Positions 1 through 8,459 of a DNA stretch of 64,000 nucleotides are shown in pieces; the stretch's first letter is position 1; the number at the start of each line of letters is the position of its first letter. The translations under genes were made by a program, and so were the position numbers. Source of the DNA: Heyndrickxia ginsengihumi (GTDB lineage: Bacteria; Bacillota; Bacilli; Bacillales; Bacillaceae_C); contig NZ_JAAIWK010000005.1 of the NCBI RefSeq assembly GCF_011008565.1, forward strand, positions 1-64,000, given 5' to 3'. Under the pieces are notes generated by a model. The model ran no database searches and had not been told where the DNA came from. It saw only the letters and a program-made list of their open reading frames with translations.

Positions 1-54
1 CAAAAACGATTAAACGGCCTTAGCCCGATGGAATATAGAGCTAAAGCCGCTTAA
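1..54 (+). CDS. IS3-family transposase, C-terminal tail only
   Basis: The frame starting at base 1 reads QKRLNGLSPMEYRAKAA and then TAA. The pattern N-G-(L/M)-S-P-x-E-Y-R is the usual C-terminus of the OrfB integrase (DDE, rve family) of IS3 elements. Only 17 residues are present, with no catalytic residue, so neither the subgroup nor the integrity of the transposase can be judged. It ends 20 bp before the terminal inverted repeat, as expected for this family. Confidence 0.8.
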   Translation, partial: QKRLNGLSPMEYRAKAA

Positions 55-99
55 ATCATTTTTATTATTTCCACTGTCTACTTGACAGGGGGCAGTTCA
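1..99 (+). mobile_element. Right end of an IS3-family insertion sequence (partial)
   Basis: The window opens inside an insertion sequence. Positions 1-54 are the 3' end of its transposase gene, and 74-99 form a terminal repeat ending in GACAGGGGGCAGTTCA, the kind of end seen in IS3-family elements. The boundary is set at 99 because a transporter-binding-protein reading frame is recognisable from 100 onward. The left end and the target duplication lie outside the window, so the exact junction is not confirmed. Confidence 0.8.
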
Positions 100-855
100 T
101 TGGATGATCATATTGTTACTTTTGATGAAATCAAAAAAGCTGGAGAAGCTGCAAAAAAGGATGGGATTAAGGCGCTTACTGTTAGCTGGGTAAAACCTGA
201 CTTTTTAAGTTTGTATGCACAATATGGCGGAAAGCTTACTGAGAATGGGGTTGATCCTACATTAGATAATGCTCAGGCGAAAAAAGCTTTTCAACTATGG
301 AAGAATTTCAGTCAATTAGGTATCACAACTAAGGATGGAGAAGATTATTTCCAACAATTTCTTGCTGGAAAAGTGATATTTGCTCCTGAAGGAATTTGGA
401 TGCAGAATGAAGCAAAAGAAGCAAAGTTTGACTGGGGTATTACAAATGCGCCGCAGCTTTCCTCGGATAAGAGTAAAATGGTTACTTGGTCTTCATCGCA
501 TCAATTTGTCATGTTTAAAAGTAAGGATAGGGATGCTGCAAAAACAAAGGGAATTCTTGAATTTATTGATTGGGTTCGCGGCCATTCCATCACGTGGGCT
601 AAGGCAGGACAAAATCCAGCTTCTCTAAAGATTATAAAAGAAGATGCATACAAAAAAATGCCGCAATCATTTTTGCTGCTAGATCCGGTTGAACAAAAAT
701 CTCTTAAAATATTTGATTATAAATACAATGGTTATGTTTCTGATCAGTTAGATGCCAATGGTAATGATATTATTTTTGGAAAAACAACAATCGATAAGGG
801 ACTAAAGAGTATGCAAAAGAACGTTCAAGATAAGGTAGATAAGGATAAGAAGTAA
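100..855 (+). pseudogene. Sugar ABC transporter substrate-binding protein, 5' truncated by the IS element
   Basis: About 250 codons of a family 1 extracellular solute-binding protein remain. The stretch includes FLAGKVIFAPEGIWMQNEA and a C-terminal half ending KVDKDKK. Family members are usually 400-450 residues with a lipoprotein signal peptide. Here the N-terminal lobe and signal are missing because the IS3 element joins the frame at about position 100. A TTG codon at 82, inside the IS end, keeps an open frame into the gene, but such a product would lack secretion and lipid anchoring, so I call it non-functional. The two permease genes downstream (1119 and 2051) are its expected partners. 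The 5' part may lie on the far side of the IS. Confidence 0.75.
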
Positions 856-884
856 ATAAGGGAAATGTTAAGCACTCGTACTCA

Positions 885-1089
885 AGGAGGCTGGGACAAA
901 AGTAAGTTAACTTGAATATTGCGCACCAACTAGGTATTTCTGTGGGAGGTTGGTAAGCCTCGTGCTAATGGCACTGCGGGATTGCACCGATGTCTATCCT
1001 CCCGCAGGAGTCTACGTATATTTACAAAGCTGATTGTGCAATGTTCGTCTTTAGCTGCTAACCACTTTGGCGTTTTGTCTCAGCCTCTT
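885..1089. repeat. About 205-bp intergenic element bounded by inverted repeats
   Basis: The gap between the binding-protein remnant and the first permease holds a block with GAGGCTGGGACAAAA at 887-901 and its near-complement TTTTGTCTCAGCCTC at 1073-1087. The interior has no coding frame but contains further short complementary stretches, for example CTCCCGCAGGAG near 1000. Terminal complementarity of this kind is typical of non-coding MITE-like or bcr-like repeats in Bacillaceae. No second copy exists in this window, so repetitiveness is inferred. Confidence 0.55.
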
Positions 1090-1118
1090 GCTCATCATAT
1101 AAAGTAAGGAGGTTAAGA

Positions 1119-2033
1119 ATGAACATGAAACAAATTAGTGCGAGTCAACAGAATAATCATTATGGAGGAAAATGGAATGTTACTCCATGGTTGTTTGCCG
1201 GGCCGCATCTTATTATTTTCCTAATATTTTTTCTCATTCCTGTTGTCTACGGAATCTATATATCTTTCACTGATTGGGATTTAATCGGGAAGCCTGATTT
1301 TGTCGGATTGGAAAACTATAAAGAAATCCTTTTTCAAAAAAGCTCGACTTTCTATGATCAATTGCATAATGGTTTAAAGAACACCTTTATTTTTGTAATT
1401 ATTACGGTTCCGTTTTGTATTATTGTGCCGCTTCTTTTAGCCAGTGCATTAAATGCGAAACCAAAGTTATCTAAAATTTTTCAATCACTGTTTTACTTAC
1501 CGTCTCTATTTGCCATTTCAGCAGTGATGATTACTTGGAGCATTATGTTTAATGTGAGCTATGGTCCTATTAACCATTTATTTGGACTTGGGGTAAATTG
1601 GGTTGGCAATCAACCGTATGCCTGGATCACGCTTGTCATTGTAACTGTCTGGTGGTGTATTGGAGGAAATATGATTATTTATCAAGCCGCATTAAATGGA
1701 ATATCTAAAGATTTTTATGAAGCAGCGAATATTGATGGTGCAAACAGTATTCAAAAATTTTTTAACATCACATTACCAAGCATTCGGCCGCAATTGCTTT
1801 ACACGGTCGTGATCACAACAATTGCGCAATTTAATATATATGGACAGCCACTAATGCTCACAGGTGGTGGTCCATCCAATTCCACAAGGGTTCTGCTCAT
1901 GTATATCCAGCAGGATGCTTTTGGCAACGGTCAATCAATTGCTGGTACAGCATCAGCTATGGCTGTGATTCTTGGATTGTGCATCATGATTGTTTCTGCC
2001 GTGCAGTTTTTCTTTTTAAGAAATAGAAACTGA
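1119..2033 (+). CDS. Sugar ABC transporter permease, MalF/UgpA type
   Basis: This is a 304-residue inner-membrane permease with about six hydrophobic helices, beginning after a short polar N-terminus. The EAA loop that contacts the ATPase reads EAANIDGANSIQKFFNITLP at about residues 205-224, the standard form for carbohydrate-uptake (CUT1) importers. A strong AAGGAGGT site lies 6 bp before ATG 1119; an in-frame ATG at 1125 is possible. It is followed after 17 bp by the second permease, and the two would form the heterodimeric channel. No ATPase gene is nearby, which is common in Bacillus, where a shared MsmX-type ATPase serves many sugar importers. The linked GH2 glycosidase suggests an oligosaccharide or glycoside substrate. 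Confidence 0.9.
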   Translation: MNMKQISASQQNNHYGGKWNVTPWLFAGPHLIIFLIFFLIPVVYGIYISFTDWDLIGKPDFVGLENYKEILFQKSSTFYDQLHNGLKNTFIFVIITVPFCIIVPLLLASALNAKPKLSKIFQSLFYLPSLFAISAVMITWSIMFNVSYGPINHLFGLGVNWVGNQPYAWITLVIVTVWWCIGGNMIIYQAALNGISKDFYEAANIDGANSIQKFFNITLPSIRPQLLYTVVITTIAQFNIYGQPLMLTGGGPSNSTRVLLMYIQQDAFGNGQSIAGTASAMAVILGLCIMIVSAVQFFFLRNRN

Positions 2034-2050
2034 CAAAGGAGGAAGCAAGG

Positions 2051-2893
2051 ATGAAAAAACGCGCAGAGTTGGTTCCCAAACTGATTGCCTTTCTCTTCCT
2101 ACTTGTCATGGCAATCATTTGGATCATTCCACTATTATGGGGAATTGTCACATCCTTTAAAAATGAAATTGATATACAGACAGAAGGATTTCGATTCCTG
2201 CCTGTCCAATGGGTAACTTCCAACTATACAGAGCTGTTATTAGATAACTCAGCAACACCACTTTTGCGATGGTTTATGAATTCTATGATTATTGCAGTCT
2301 CACAAACCATACTTGTATTAATTATTGTTTCAATGGCTGCATTTGCATACGGACGTCTTAAGTTTCGAGGGCGAGATACTATGTTTACTTTCTTAATGGC
2401 TACAATGATGTTTCCGGCAGTTGTGAACTTAATTCCCCTTTATAAAATTATTGACACATTTGGATGGGTAAATAACTATCTTGCAGCGATTGTTCCTGGT
2501 GCTGCTGCAGTTTTCAATATTTTTCTTGTGCGACAGTTTATGGTCAACATTCCTATTGAATTTGATGAGGCAGCAAGAATTGATGGAGCAGGCGATTTTA
2601 CAATTTTTTTGAAGGTTATATTGCCGCTTATTAAACCAGTATTGATGGTTGTAGCGCTATTTACTTTTACAGGTGCGTGGAATGACTTTCTATGGCCGTC
2701 TATTGTCTTTAATGATATTAATATGATGCCGATCACCCCGGGTTTGCAGCTTCTTCAAGGAATGTATCAGGCGCAGCCGGCACATTTGATGGCTGGTGCT
2801 ATTGTTGCCATTATTCCAACATTTATATTATATCTATTTGCTCAAAAGTATTTCCTTGAATCAATGGCACTATCTTCAGGCATCAAGGGATAA
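2051..2893 (+). CDS. Sugar ABC transporter permease, MalG/UgpE type
   Basis: This 280-residue membrane protein has about six transmembrane segments. Its EAA loop is EAARIDGAGDFTIFLKVILP (about residues 176-195), and the C-terminus ends LSSGIKG, typical of MalG-like CUT1 permeases. It starts at an ATG after GGAGGAAGCAAGG, 17 bp after the upstream permease stop, so the two are cotranscribed. It needs the companion permease at 1119, an ATPase and a binding protein. The linked binding-protein gene is disrupted, so the system may be inactive unless another binding protein substitutes. The sugar cannot be read from the sequence. Confidence 0.9.
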   Translation: MKKRAELVPKLIAFLFLLVMAIIWIIPLLWGIVTSFKNEIDIQTEGFRFLPVQWVTSNYTELLLDNSATPLLRWFMNSMIIAVSQTILVLIIVSMAAFAYGRLKFRGRDTMFTFLMATMMFPAVVNLIPLYKIIDTFGWVNNYLAAIVPGAAAVFNIFLVRQFMVNIPIEFDEAARIDGAGDFTIFLKVILPLIKPVLMVVALFTFTGAWNDFLWPSIVFNDINMMPITPGLQLLQGMYQAQPAHLMAGAIVAIIPTFILYLFAQKYFLESMALSSGIKG

Positions 2894-2907
2894 GAAAGGG
2901 GGAGAGT

Positions 2908-3321
2908 GTGGTGTCTAGACGTTTAGAAAGAGGGTTGATTTATTGTACAGGGATATGGCAAATCGTAGATGGTCTATTAACGATATTTTTATATGGATTA
3001 TATATTAAAAAACAAGGATCGAAAGCAGCGGGTTTAAATATACCTGAGATGCATGCGATGCAATCTTTATTCGGAAGTATTTTTAATTTTGTAGTCATAT
3101 TCGGTTTTTTCCTTATAATCATAGGGCTTGTAAACTTATACCTTGGCAAGTACCTATTGAAGGATGGAGTTATCTTATGGAGAACACCAATATGGTTTCT
3201 CTCTTGCGGCATTATTTCTTATTTTATGATGGATGTCGTCAGCTTGTTTCTATTAATGAGTTCAGGTGTAATTACGCTTGCAAAGAACAAAGGATTTAAA
3301 CGAATTCAGACGACCAAATAA
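2908..3321 (+). CDS. Small four-helix membrane protein of unknown function
   Basis: This protein of about 137 residues has roughly four hydrophobic segments (about residues 12-31, 52-75, 85-105 and 112-128) and short basic loops; the tail KNKGFKRIQTTK is polar. Start choice is between adjacent GTG codons at 2908 and 2911; AAAGGGGGAG just upstream favours the second by spacing. It sits 14 bp after a sugar permease and 34 bp before a GH2 glycosidase, so it probably belongs to the same operon. I do not recognise a named family. It resembles small uncharacterised membrane proteins found in Bacillus sugar operons, and no catalytic motif is visible. Confidence 0.65.
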   Translation: MVSRRLERGLIYCTGIWQIVDGLLTIFLYGLYIKKQGSKAAGLNIPEMHAMQSLFGSIFNFVVIFGFFLIIIGLVNLYLGKYLLKDGVILWRTPIWFLSCGIISYFMMDVVSLFLLMSSGVITLAKNKGFKRIQTTK

Positions 3322-3355
3322 TGAATAGATATATAATTCCTAAGGGGGAAATTCG

Positions 3356-5095
3356 ATGATACACTTTCATCCACGGCCACAATTTCAAAGAAATGACTGG
3401 GAAACACTCGATGGGCAATGGCAGTTTGCGTTTGATGATGAAAATCTCGGTGTCAAGAACAAGTGGTATGTAAACTTTCCTTCTGGAAGAAGGATCGAAG
3501 TACCATTCACATATGAAACAAAGGCAAGTGGGATTCATGATCCTAATCACCATCAATATATTTGGTATTCTCGTCAAGTCCAGTTCAAAACTGGTAAAAA
3601 CATATTACTTCATTTTGAAGGAAGTGATTATTTAACAACCGTCTGGATCAATGGGGAAAAGGCTGGGGAGCACAAGGGTGGATACACAGCTTTTACTTTT
3701 GACATTACCCCTTTTGTAATAAGCGGTGAAAATACAATTACAATCCGGGTGGAAGATTCTCCTGATACATCTCAACCTCGTGGTAAACAAAGATGGCTAG
3801 ATGAAAATTTTGGATGCTGGTATGTGCAAACAACAGGTATTTGGAAAACCGTATGGTTGGAATATGTGTCCGATACTTTTATTGAGTATGTTAAAATAAC
3901 CCCAAATTTAGATGAGCATAGTGTTACATTTGAAATTGAGACAAATAATCAAACGAACCAGAAAGAAATAATTGTCCAGGCAGATATATCGTTCTCAGGT
4001 GAAAAAATACAAACAGTTTCAGCGTTGATTAAAGATGGAAAAGCAAAAATGACTTCGACTATTTTAAAAAATGGTGATATATGGAGCGTGCAAAAATGGA
4101 GTCCAGAAACACCGAATTTATATGACGTGACTTTTTCATTGCGCCAAAACGAAGATACAGTAGACGAATTAAAGTCGTACTTTGGCATTCGAAAGATATC
4201 TATTGAAGGAAACAAAATTTTGTTAAATAATGAGGAATTATACCAACGTTTAATTCTTGACCAAGGGTATTGGGAAGAGAGTGAATTGACTCCGCCTTCA
4301 ATGGAAGCGCTCGAAAAAGATATTGATAGAATTCTGGCATTAGGCTATAACGGTTTGCGTAAGCATCAGAAAATCGAGGATAATCGCTTCTTATATCTAT
4401 GTGATAAAAAAGGACTTTTAGTTTGGAGTGAAATGGCTGCCACCTATTCATTTGATGACAAGGCGATCGCAAATTTCACAAATGAATGGCTAGAGATTCT
4501 AAAACAACATTATAGCCATCCCAGTATTATTACATGGGTTCCTTTTAATGAATCGTGGGGGATTAGTAATGTTTACGATGACGCCAATATGCAACATTTT
4601 ACAGAAGGGGTTTATTACTTAACGAAAACTTTTGATCCTATGAGACCGGTTATCACAAATGACGGTTGGGAGCATACACTTTCGGATATTATTACATTAC
4701 ACGATTATGAAGAAGTGGGAGAGGTACTTTATAATCGCTATAAAAATGAAAGTATATTACTTTCCAATCAAATACAGCATAATCAATTTAAGTTTCCTTT
4801 CGCTAAAGGCTTCTCATATAAAGGCCAGCCTGTCATTATCTCAGAGTTTGGGGGGATTGCTTTTGCTACCGAAAAGGGATGGGGATACGGCAATCAAGTT
4901 AAAAATGAAGAAGAGTTTATGAAACGTTTTGATCAAATTCATCAAGCGATTCAAAACTTGGAATATGTTTCGGGGTATTGTTACACACAATTAACAGATG
5001 TTCAGCAAGAAGTAAATGGTTTACTCGATGTACATCGCGAGCCAAAAGTAGATATAGAACAGATAAGGAAAATTAATGAACGGAGGAAGAAATAG
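3356..5095 (+). CDS. Glycoside hydrolase family 2 protein
   Basis: This 579-residue enzyme hydrolyses a beta-glycosidic bond (beta-galactosidase, beta-glucuronidase or beta-mannosidase type). Domain order is the GH2 one: an N-terminal sugar-binding jelly roll (about 1-165, with WINGEKAGEHKGGYTAF), an Ig-like domain (about 170-270) and a TIM barrel. The catalytic acid/base is Glu399 in PFNESWG and the nucleophile is Glu497 in IISEFGG. No signal peptide is present, so it acts in the cytoplasm on sugar brought in by the upstream ABC importer. It lacks the extra C-terminal domains of LacZ. Start ATG 3356 follows AAGGGGGAA by a good spacing. The exact substrate is not determinable. Confidence 0.88.
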   Translation: MIHFHPRPQFQRNDWETLDGQWQFAFDDENLGVKNKWYVNFPSGRRIEVPFTYETKASGIHDPNHHQYIWYSRQVQFKTGKNILLHFEGSDYLTTVWINGEKAGEHKGGYTAFTFDITPFVISGENTITIRVEDSPDTSQPRGKQRWLDENFGCWYVQTTGIWKTVWLEYVSDTFIEYVKITPNLDEHSVTFEIETNNQTNQKEIIVQADISFSGEKIQTVSALIKDGKAKMTSTILKNGDIWSVQKWSPETPNLYDVTFSLRQNEDTVDELKSYFGIRKISIEGNKILLNNEELYQRLILDQGYWEESELTPPSMEALEKDIDRILALGYNGLRKHQKIEDNRFLYLCDKKGLLVWSEMAATYSFDDKAIANFTNEWLEILKQHYSHPSIITWVPFNESWGISNVYDDANMQHFTEGVYYLTKTFDPMRPVITNDGWEHTLSDIITLHDYEEVGEVLYNRYKNESILLSNQIQHNQFKFPFAKGFSYKGQPVIISEFGGIAFATEKGWGYGNQVKNEEEFMKRFDQIHQAIQNLEYVSGYCYTQLTDVQQEVNGLLDVHREPKVDIEQIRKINERRKK

Positions 5096-5335
5096 TTGGC
5101 TGGATGTTTGAATACAAAAGAAGAGATATAGAATTTGTTTACAATTCAAAGCTAGCTGCCTTTGAGTTTACTTTTTTAATCTTTTCATTTTAAAAAGGGA
5201 GGTCAAGGATTCAAAGGGATCTACCTTTAAACCCTTTTGATAATGCTAGTAGAATATGGCATCAATAAATTAGAGGATATCTTTTCGTGTATTTTATTAT
5301 GACTAATAGATTTCTTTAATTGAATAGCTATTTGA

Positions 5336-5386
5336 GATGCTTGACTCTTTTATACTCGTTAAACGGAGCCAAGCATCTTTATTTTT
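5336..5386 (+). terminator. Hairpin terminator after the GH2 gene region
   Basis: Arms GATGCTTGACTC (5336-5347) and GAGCCAAGCATC (5366-5377) pair with one mismatch and are followed by TTTATTTTT. The surrounding gap 5096-5481 shows no other gene or repeat that I can support. Confidence 0.7.
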
Positions 5387-5481
5387 ACAGAAAAATAGTT
5401 CCTGATCATCATTTTATTTTTTGTGAAAATGATATATAATCCGGGAATGCATCCTAGATTTTGCTAGTGGAGGAACGGAGT

Positions 5482-6033
5482 ATGTATATTAAAGTAGATT
5501 CTTTAGCGCTTTTTAATCATTTTAACCAAATATGGATCGAATGCTGGCTTGAAAAGGGGTATGGTTTGGAAAATGAACATGAGCCCGCAGATCGGTACAT
5601 CATTACAGATGTAAACGATCAAAAAGTTGGCACCATTGAATTTAAACCGTACACTTTAGATCCTCAGAATAATATCAATCAAGTTTACCCTTTTTATCAG
5701 CTTGAATCTATAAAACAAGATCCAAACTCAGTCATTGAAATTGATAAGGTCGCCATTTTAAAGCAATTTCGAGGGAAAAATTTAGATAGGCTATTATCAC
5801 TCTTTGTATTGTATTCAGAATTTCATCAAGTCCGTTATGGAATTGCTCTTCTTGAAAGAGTGTTCTTCAGAGCCTTAAAAAATGTATATAAGATCCCATT
5901 GGAAGCAGTAAGCGACAAAATTTATTATAAAGGAGATTATGTGATTCCAACTGTCATTTATCCTGAGAAAATCTACCAAAATAAGGGAGAGTTTTCTTGG
6001 CTTATTACTCAGCTTGAAGGAAATTTTTACTAA
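5482..6033 (+). CDS. GNAT-like protein of unknown function upstream of a GGDEF-EAL protein
   Basis: This 183-residue soluble protein starts at ATG 5482, just after GGAGGAACGGAG; a TTG 21 bp upstream is in frame but less likely. The middle reads VIEIDKVAILKQFRGKNLD, where a hydrophobic strand is followed by an R-G-K-N loop reminiscent of the acetyl-CoA pyrophosphate loop of GNAT acyltransferases. The C-terminal part (IALLERVFFRALKNVYKIPLE) loosely recalls GNAT-fold N-acyl amino acid or acyl-homoserine-lactone synthases. No family can be asserted. The stop is 23 bp before the start of the membrane GGDEF-EAL gene, so the two are probably cotranscribed and functionally linked. Confidence 0.6.
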   Translation: MYIKVDSLALFNHFNQIWIECWLEKGYGLENEHEPADRYIITDVNDQKVGTIEFKPYTLDPQNNINQVYPFYQLESIKQDPNSVIEIDKVAILKQFRGKNLDRLLSLFVLYSEFHQVRYGIALLERVFFRALKNVYKIPLEAVSDKIYYKGDYVIPTVIYPEKIYQNKGEFSWLITQLEGNFY

Positions 6034-6056
6034 AGTAATTAAGGAAGGAAAAACAG

Positions 6057-8387
6057 GTGCATATATTTCAAACAAAAAAGTTTGCGTATTTCTTTATCAT
6101 TATTTTTATTCTTTCGAATTTTATTTGGAATCTCCTTTTGAGAAATCAGCAAGCTTTGTTGGACTGGGGTGGTGTTACCTTTCAGGTGATTGCCTGCTTA
6201 ATATCAGTTGGCTGGTTAATTTCGGCTTTTGCCAAATATCATGGATCTTTAAGAAGCTTTTGGGTGCTGCTAAGTTTGGGGATACTTTGTTATCTCATCG
6301 GGACTTTAATTTGGAGTTTCGAACATTTTATCCTTCATCTTAGTGCGAATAGAAACAAATTGCCGGAAGTTTTTTGGCTTGCACAAAATGGCTTCTATTT
6401 TGTCGCATTATTGGTGTCAATGAATAACATAAAAAACAATTTGTTTACGATTCGTTCCTTTCTCGATATGCTTATTGCGATGGTAGTGGCCATTACATTT
6501 AGTTGGATTTTTTTAATCGGCCCATTGCTGGAACACCGTACGACCATTATTTTCCATATTACCGAAATTCTTTATCCTATTTTAGATCTAGGTGTATTTG
6601 TTGGTGTTTTAAGTTTTTTCAGTGCATCCCACCATAGGATTTTTTCTAAAAAAACCACTATCCTTCTTACCGCTGGGTTATTAATTCAAATTATTGCCGA
6701 CACGATTTATTCCTATTTAAAAATAGTCAATCAATATTCTGTAGGAAGCGTTAATGAACCTTTGTGGATATTATCAATCCTTTTTATTGGTTTATCGAGC
6801 ATCGGTTATGCACCATCTCAATCAAGAGAGTCCCACATCGACCCGGTCAGGCAGCATAGCAGTATGTTGATAAAGCATAGTATTCCATATTTAGGTGTCA
6901 TTTTTCTTTCTATTTATGCCATTTCTTTTTTTGAAAAAAAGAGTCCCGCTTTTTTGGGATTGTTTATAAGTATATTACTTGTGATTGTCCGACAATTATT
7001 CACTTTGTTTGAAAACAAAAAACTAGTAGATAATTTGAATCAATTAAATGAGGAACTAGAAGTTAAGGTAAAAGAAAGAACGGATAGATTGGTAGAGACC
7101 ATTAATAATATGGAGTACTTGGCCTACCATGATACGGTGACTAATTTGCCTAATCGTCGTTTTTTAGAAAAAAGGCTTTCACAAGCAATTCCACATTTGA
7201 GTGATGAATCAAAGCAAATGGCATTTATGCTTTTTGATTTAGACCGTTTTAAACATATTAATGATAGTCTCGGACATTCTTATGGCGATCTTCTTTTAAA
7301 AGAAGTTTCGAAAAGAATTGTGCAATGTTTAAAACCAACTGAAGAAGTATTCCGAATAGGTGGAGACGAGTTTGCTTTGCTTATAGAAAATACGAATAAG
7401 CAAGAAATTGAAAAAACCGCATTACGGTTATTGAGCACGATAAGAAAAACATTTTATCTAAAAGACTTCGAACTGCATATTACCCCTAGTATAGGAGTAG
7501 CTATTTTTCCTGATCATGGAAGTGATTTAGACTCGTTATTAATGAAAGCTGACACAGCTATGTACAAAGTTAAGGCAAATGGGAAAAATAACTATAAGGT
7601 CTATACTTCTTCTATGAGTATGGAGCATATGATGGAGTTCGAGCATTCATTAAGAAAGGCGCTAGAATGGGATGAATTTCTTTTATACTATCAGCCACAA
7701 GTGTCCATAGCTACGAATAAAATAGTGGGGGTTGAAGCGTTGCTGCGATGGAGAAGACCAGGATATGGATTTATTCCTCCAGCTGATTTCATTCCATTGG
7801 CCGAAGAAACGGGGCTTATCTTAGCAATCGGAGAAAAGGTGTTACGGAAAGCATGCGAGCAGTCAGTTGCATGGAGACAAAAGGGATTGACAGACTTAAG
7901 AATTGCCGTCAATATATCTACTTTGCAATTTCAACAGACTAATTTTATTGAAATGGTTACGAATATTATCAGCGAAACAGGAGCCAATCCGAATCAAATT
8001 GAATTGGAAATAACTGAAAGTGTAGCAATGGGGCCAATAGAGAACTTTTTGGCAAAATTATCATTACTAAAACATATGGGTTTTCAAATTGCCATTGATG
8101 ATTTTGGAACAGGCTATTCATCTCTTCATTATTTAAGTCAGTTTCAAATCAATCGCTTAAAAATTGATCGCTCTTTCATCTCATCTTTGGAAAAAAGTGA
8201 GAAAGACGAGGCAATTGTTAAGTTGATTGTAATGATGGCGAAAGGCTTAAACTTCAATGTTTTAGCTGAAGGAGTGGAGACTGAAGCACAAAGCACCTTT
8301 CTAAAACAAATCGGTTGTGATGAGTTTCAAGGTTATTTATTCAGCCGCCCGTTGAGTCTGGACGAATGTGAACATCTCCTCTTTTAA
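6057..8387 (+). CDS. Membrane-anchored GGDEF-EAL cyclic-di-GMP enzyme
   Basis: This 776-residue signalling protein makes or degrades cyclic di-GMP. Residues 1 to about 320 form eight or nine hydrophobic helices, an integral membrane sensor region. A charged coiled coil (about 320-350) leads to a diguanylate cyclase domain with intact signature IGGDEFALL (near 435) and DLDRFKHINDSLGH. The phosphodiesterase domain has EALLRW near 560, DDFGTGYSS and the late GYLFSRPL motif. Both active-site signatures look complete. Start is GTG 6057 after AAGGAAGGAA, 23 bp from the GNAT-like gene. Translation ends immediately before the first copy of the repeated palindrome, which probably terminates the transcript. 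Confidence 0.88.
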   Translation: MHIFQTKKFAYFFIIIFILSNFIWNLLLRNQQALLDWGGVTFQVIACLISVGWLISAFAKYHGSLRSFWVLLSLGILCYLIGTLIWSFEHFILHLSANRNKLPEVFWLAQNGFYFVALLVSMNNIKNNLFTIRSFLDMLIAMVVAITFSWIFLIGPLLEHRTTIIFHITEILYPILDLGVFVGVLSFFSASHHRIFSKKTTILLTAGLLIQIIADTIYSYLKIVNQYSVGSVNEPLWILSILFIGLSSIGYAPSQSRESHIDPVRQHSSMLIKHSIPYLGVIFLSIYAISFFEKKSPAFLGLFISILLVIVRQLFTLFENKKLVDNLNQLNEELEVKVKERTDRLVETINNMEYLAYHDTVTNLPNRRFLEKRLSQAIPHLSDESKQMAFMLFDLDRFKHINDSLGHSYGDLLLKEVSKRIVQCLKPTEEVFRIGGDEFALLIENTNKQEIEKTALRLLSTIRKTFYLKDFELHITPSIGVAIFPDHGSDLDSLLMKADTAMYKVKANGKNNYKVYTSSMSMEHMMEFEHSLRKALEWDEFLLYYQPQVSIATNKIVGVEALLRWRRPGYGFIPPADFIPLAEETGLILAIGEKVLRKACEQSVAWRQKGLTDLRIAVNISTLQFQQTNFIEMVTNIISETGANPNQIELEITESVAMGPIENFLAKLSLLKHMGFQIAIDDFGTGYSSLHYLSQFQINRLKIDRSFISSLEKSEKDEAIVKLIVMMAKGLNFNVLAEGVETEAQSTFLKQIGCDEFQGYLFSRPLSLDECEHLLF

Positions 8388-8389
8388 AG

Positions 8390-8435
8390 GTGCCTGACCC
8401 CTTTTGTGCTTTATCGCACAAAAGGGGTCAGGCAC
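8390..8435. repeat. Repeated 46-bp palindrome, copy 1 (terminator-like)
   Basis: Left arm GTGCCTGACCCCTTTTGTGC (8390-8409), loop TTTATC and a perfectly complementary right arm (8416-8435). It begins 3 bp after the TAA of the GGDEF-EAL gene, is flanked by AAAG and CTTT that extend the pairing, and has only a short T run. Six further copies occur in this window. Confidence 0.9.
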
Positions 8436-8459
8436 TTTACATCAGTAAGAATATAAATG

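Noticed and set aside
82-855. A complete protein starting at TTG 82
   Set aside because: The start lies inside the IS end and the product would lack the signal peptide and N-lobe of the binding protein.
6014-6343. Alternative gene of about 109 codons overlapping the start of the GGDEF-EAL gene
   Set aside because: It is an out-of-frame reading of the membrane-helix region; the GTG-started GGDEF-EAL frame is continuous with known domains.
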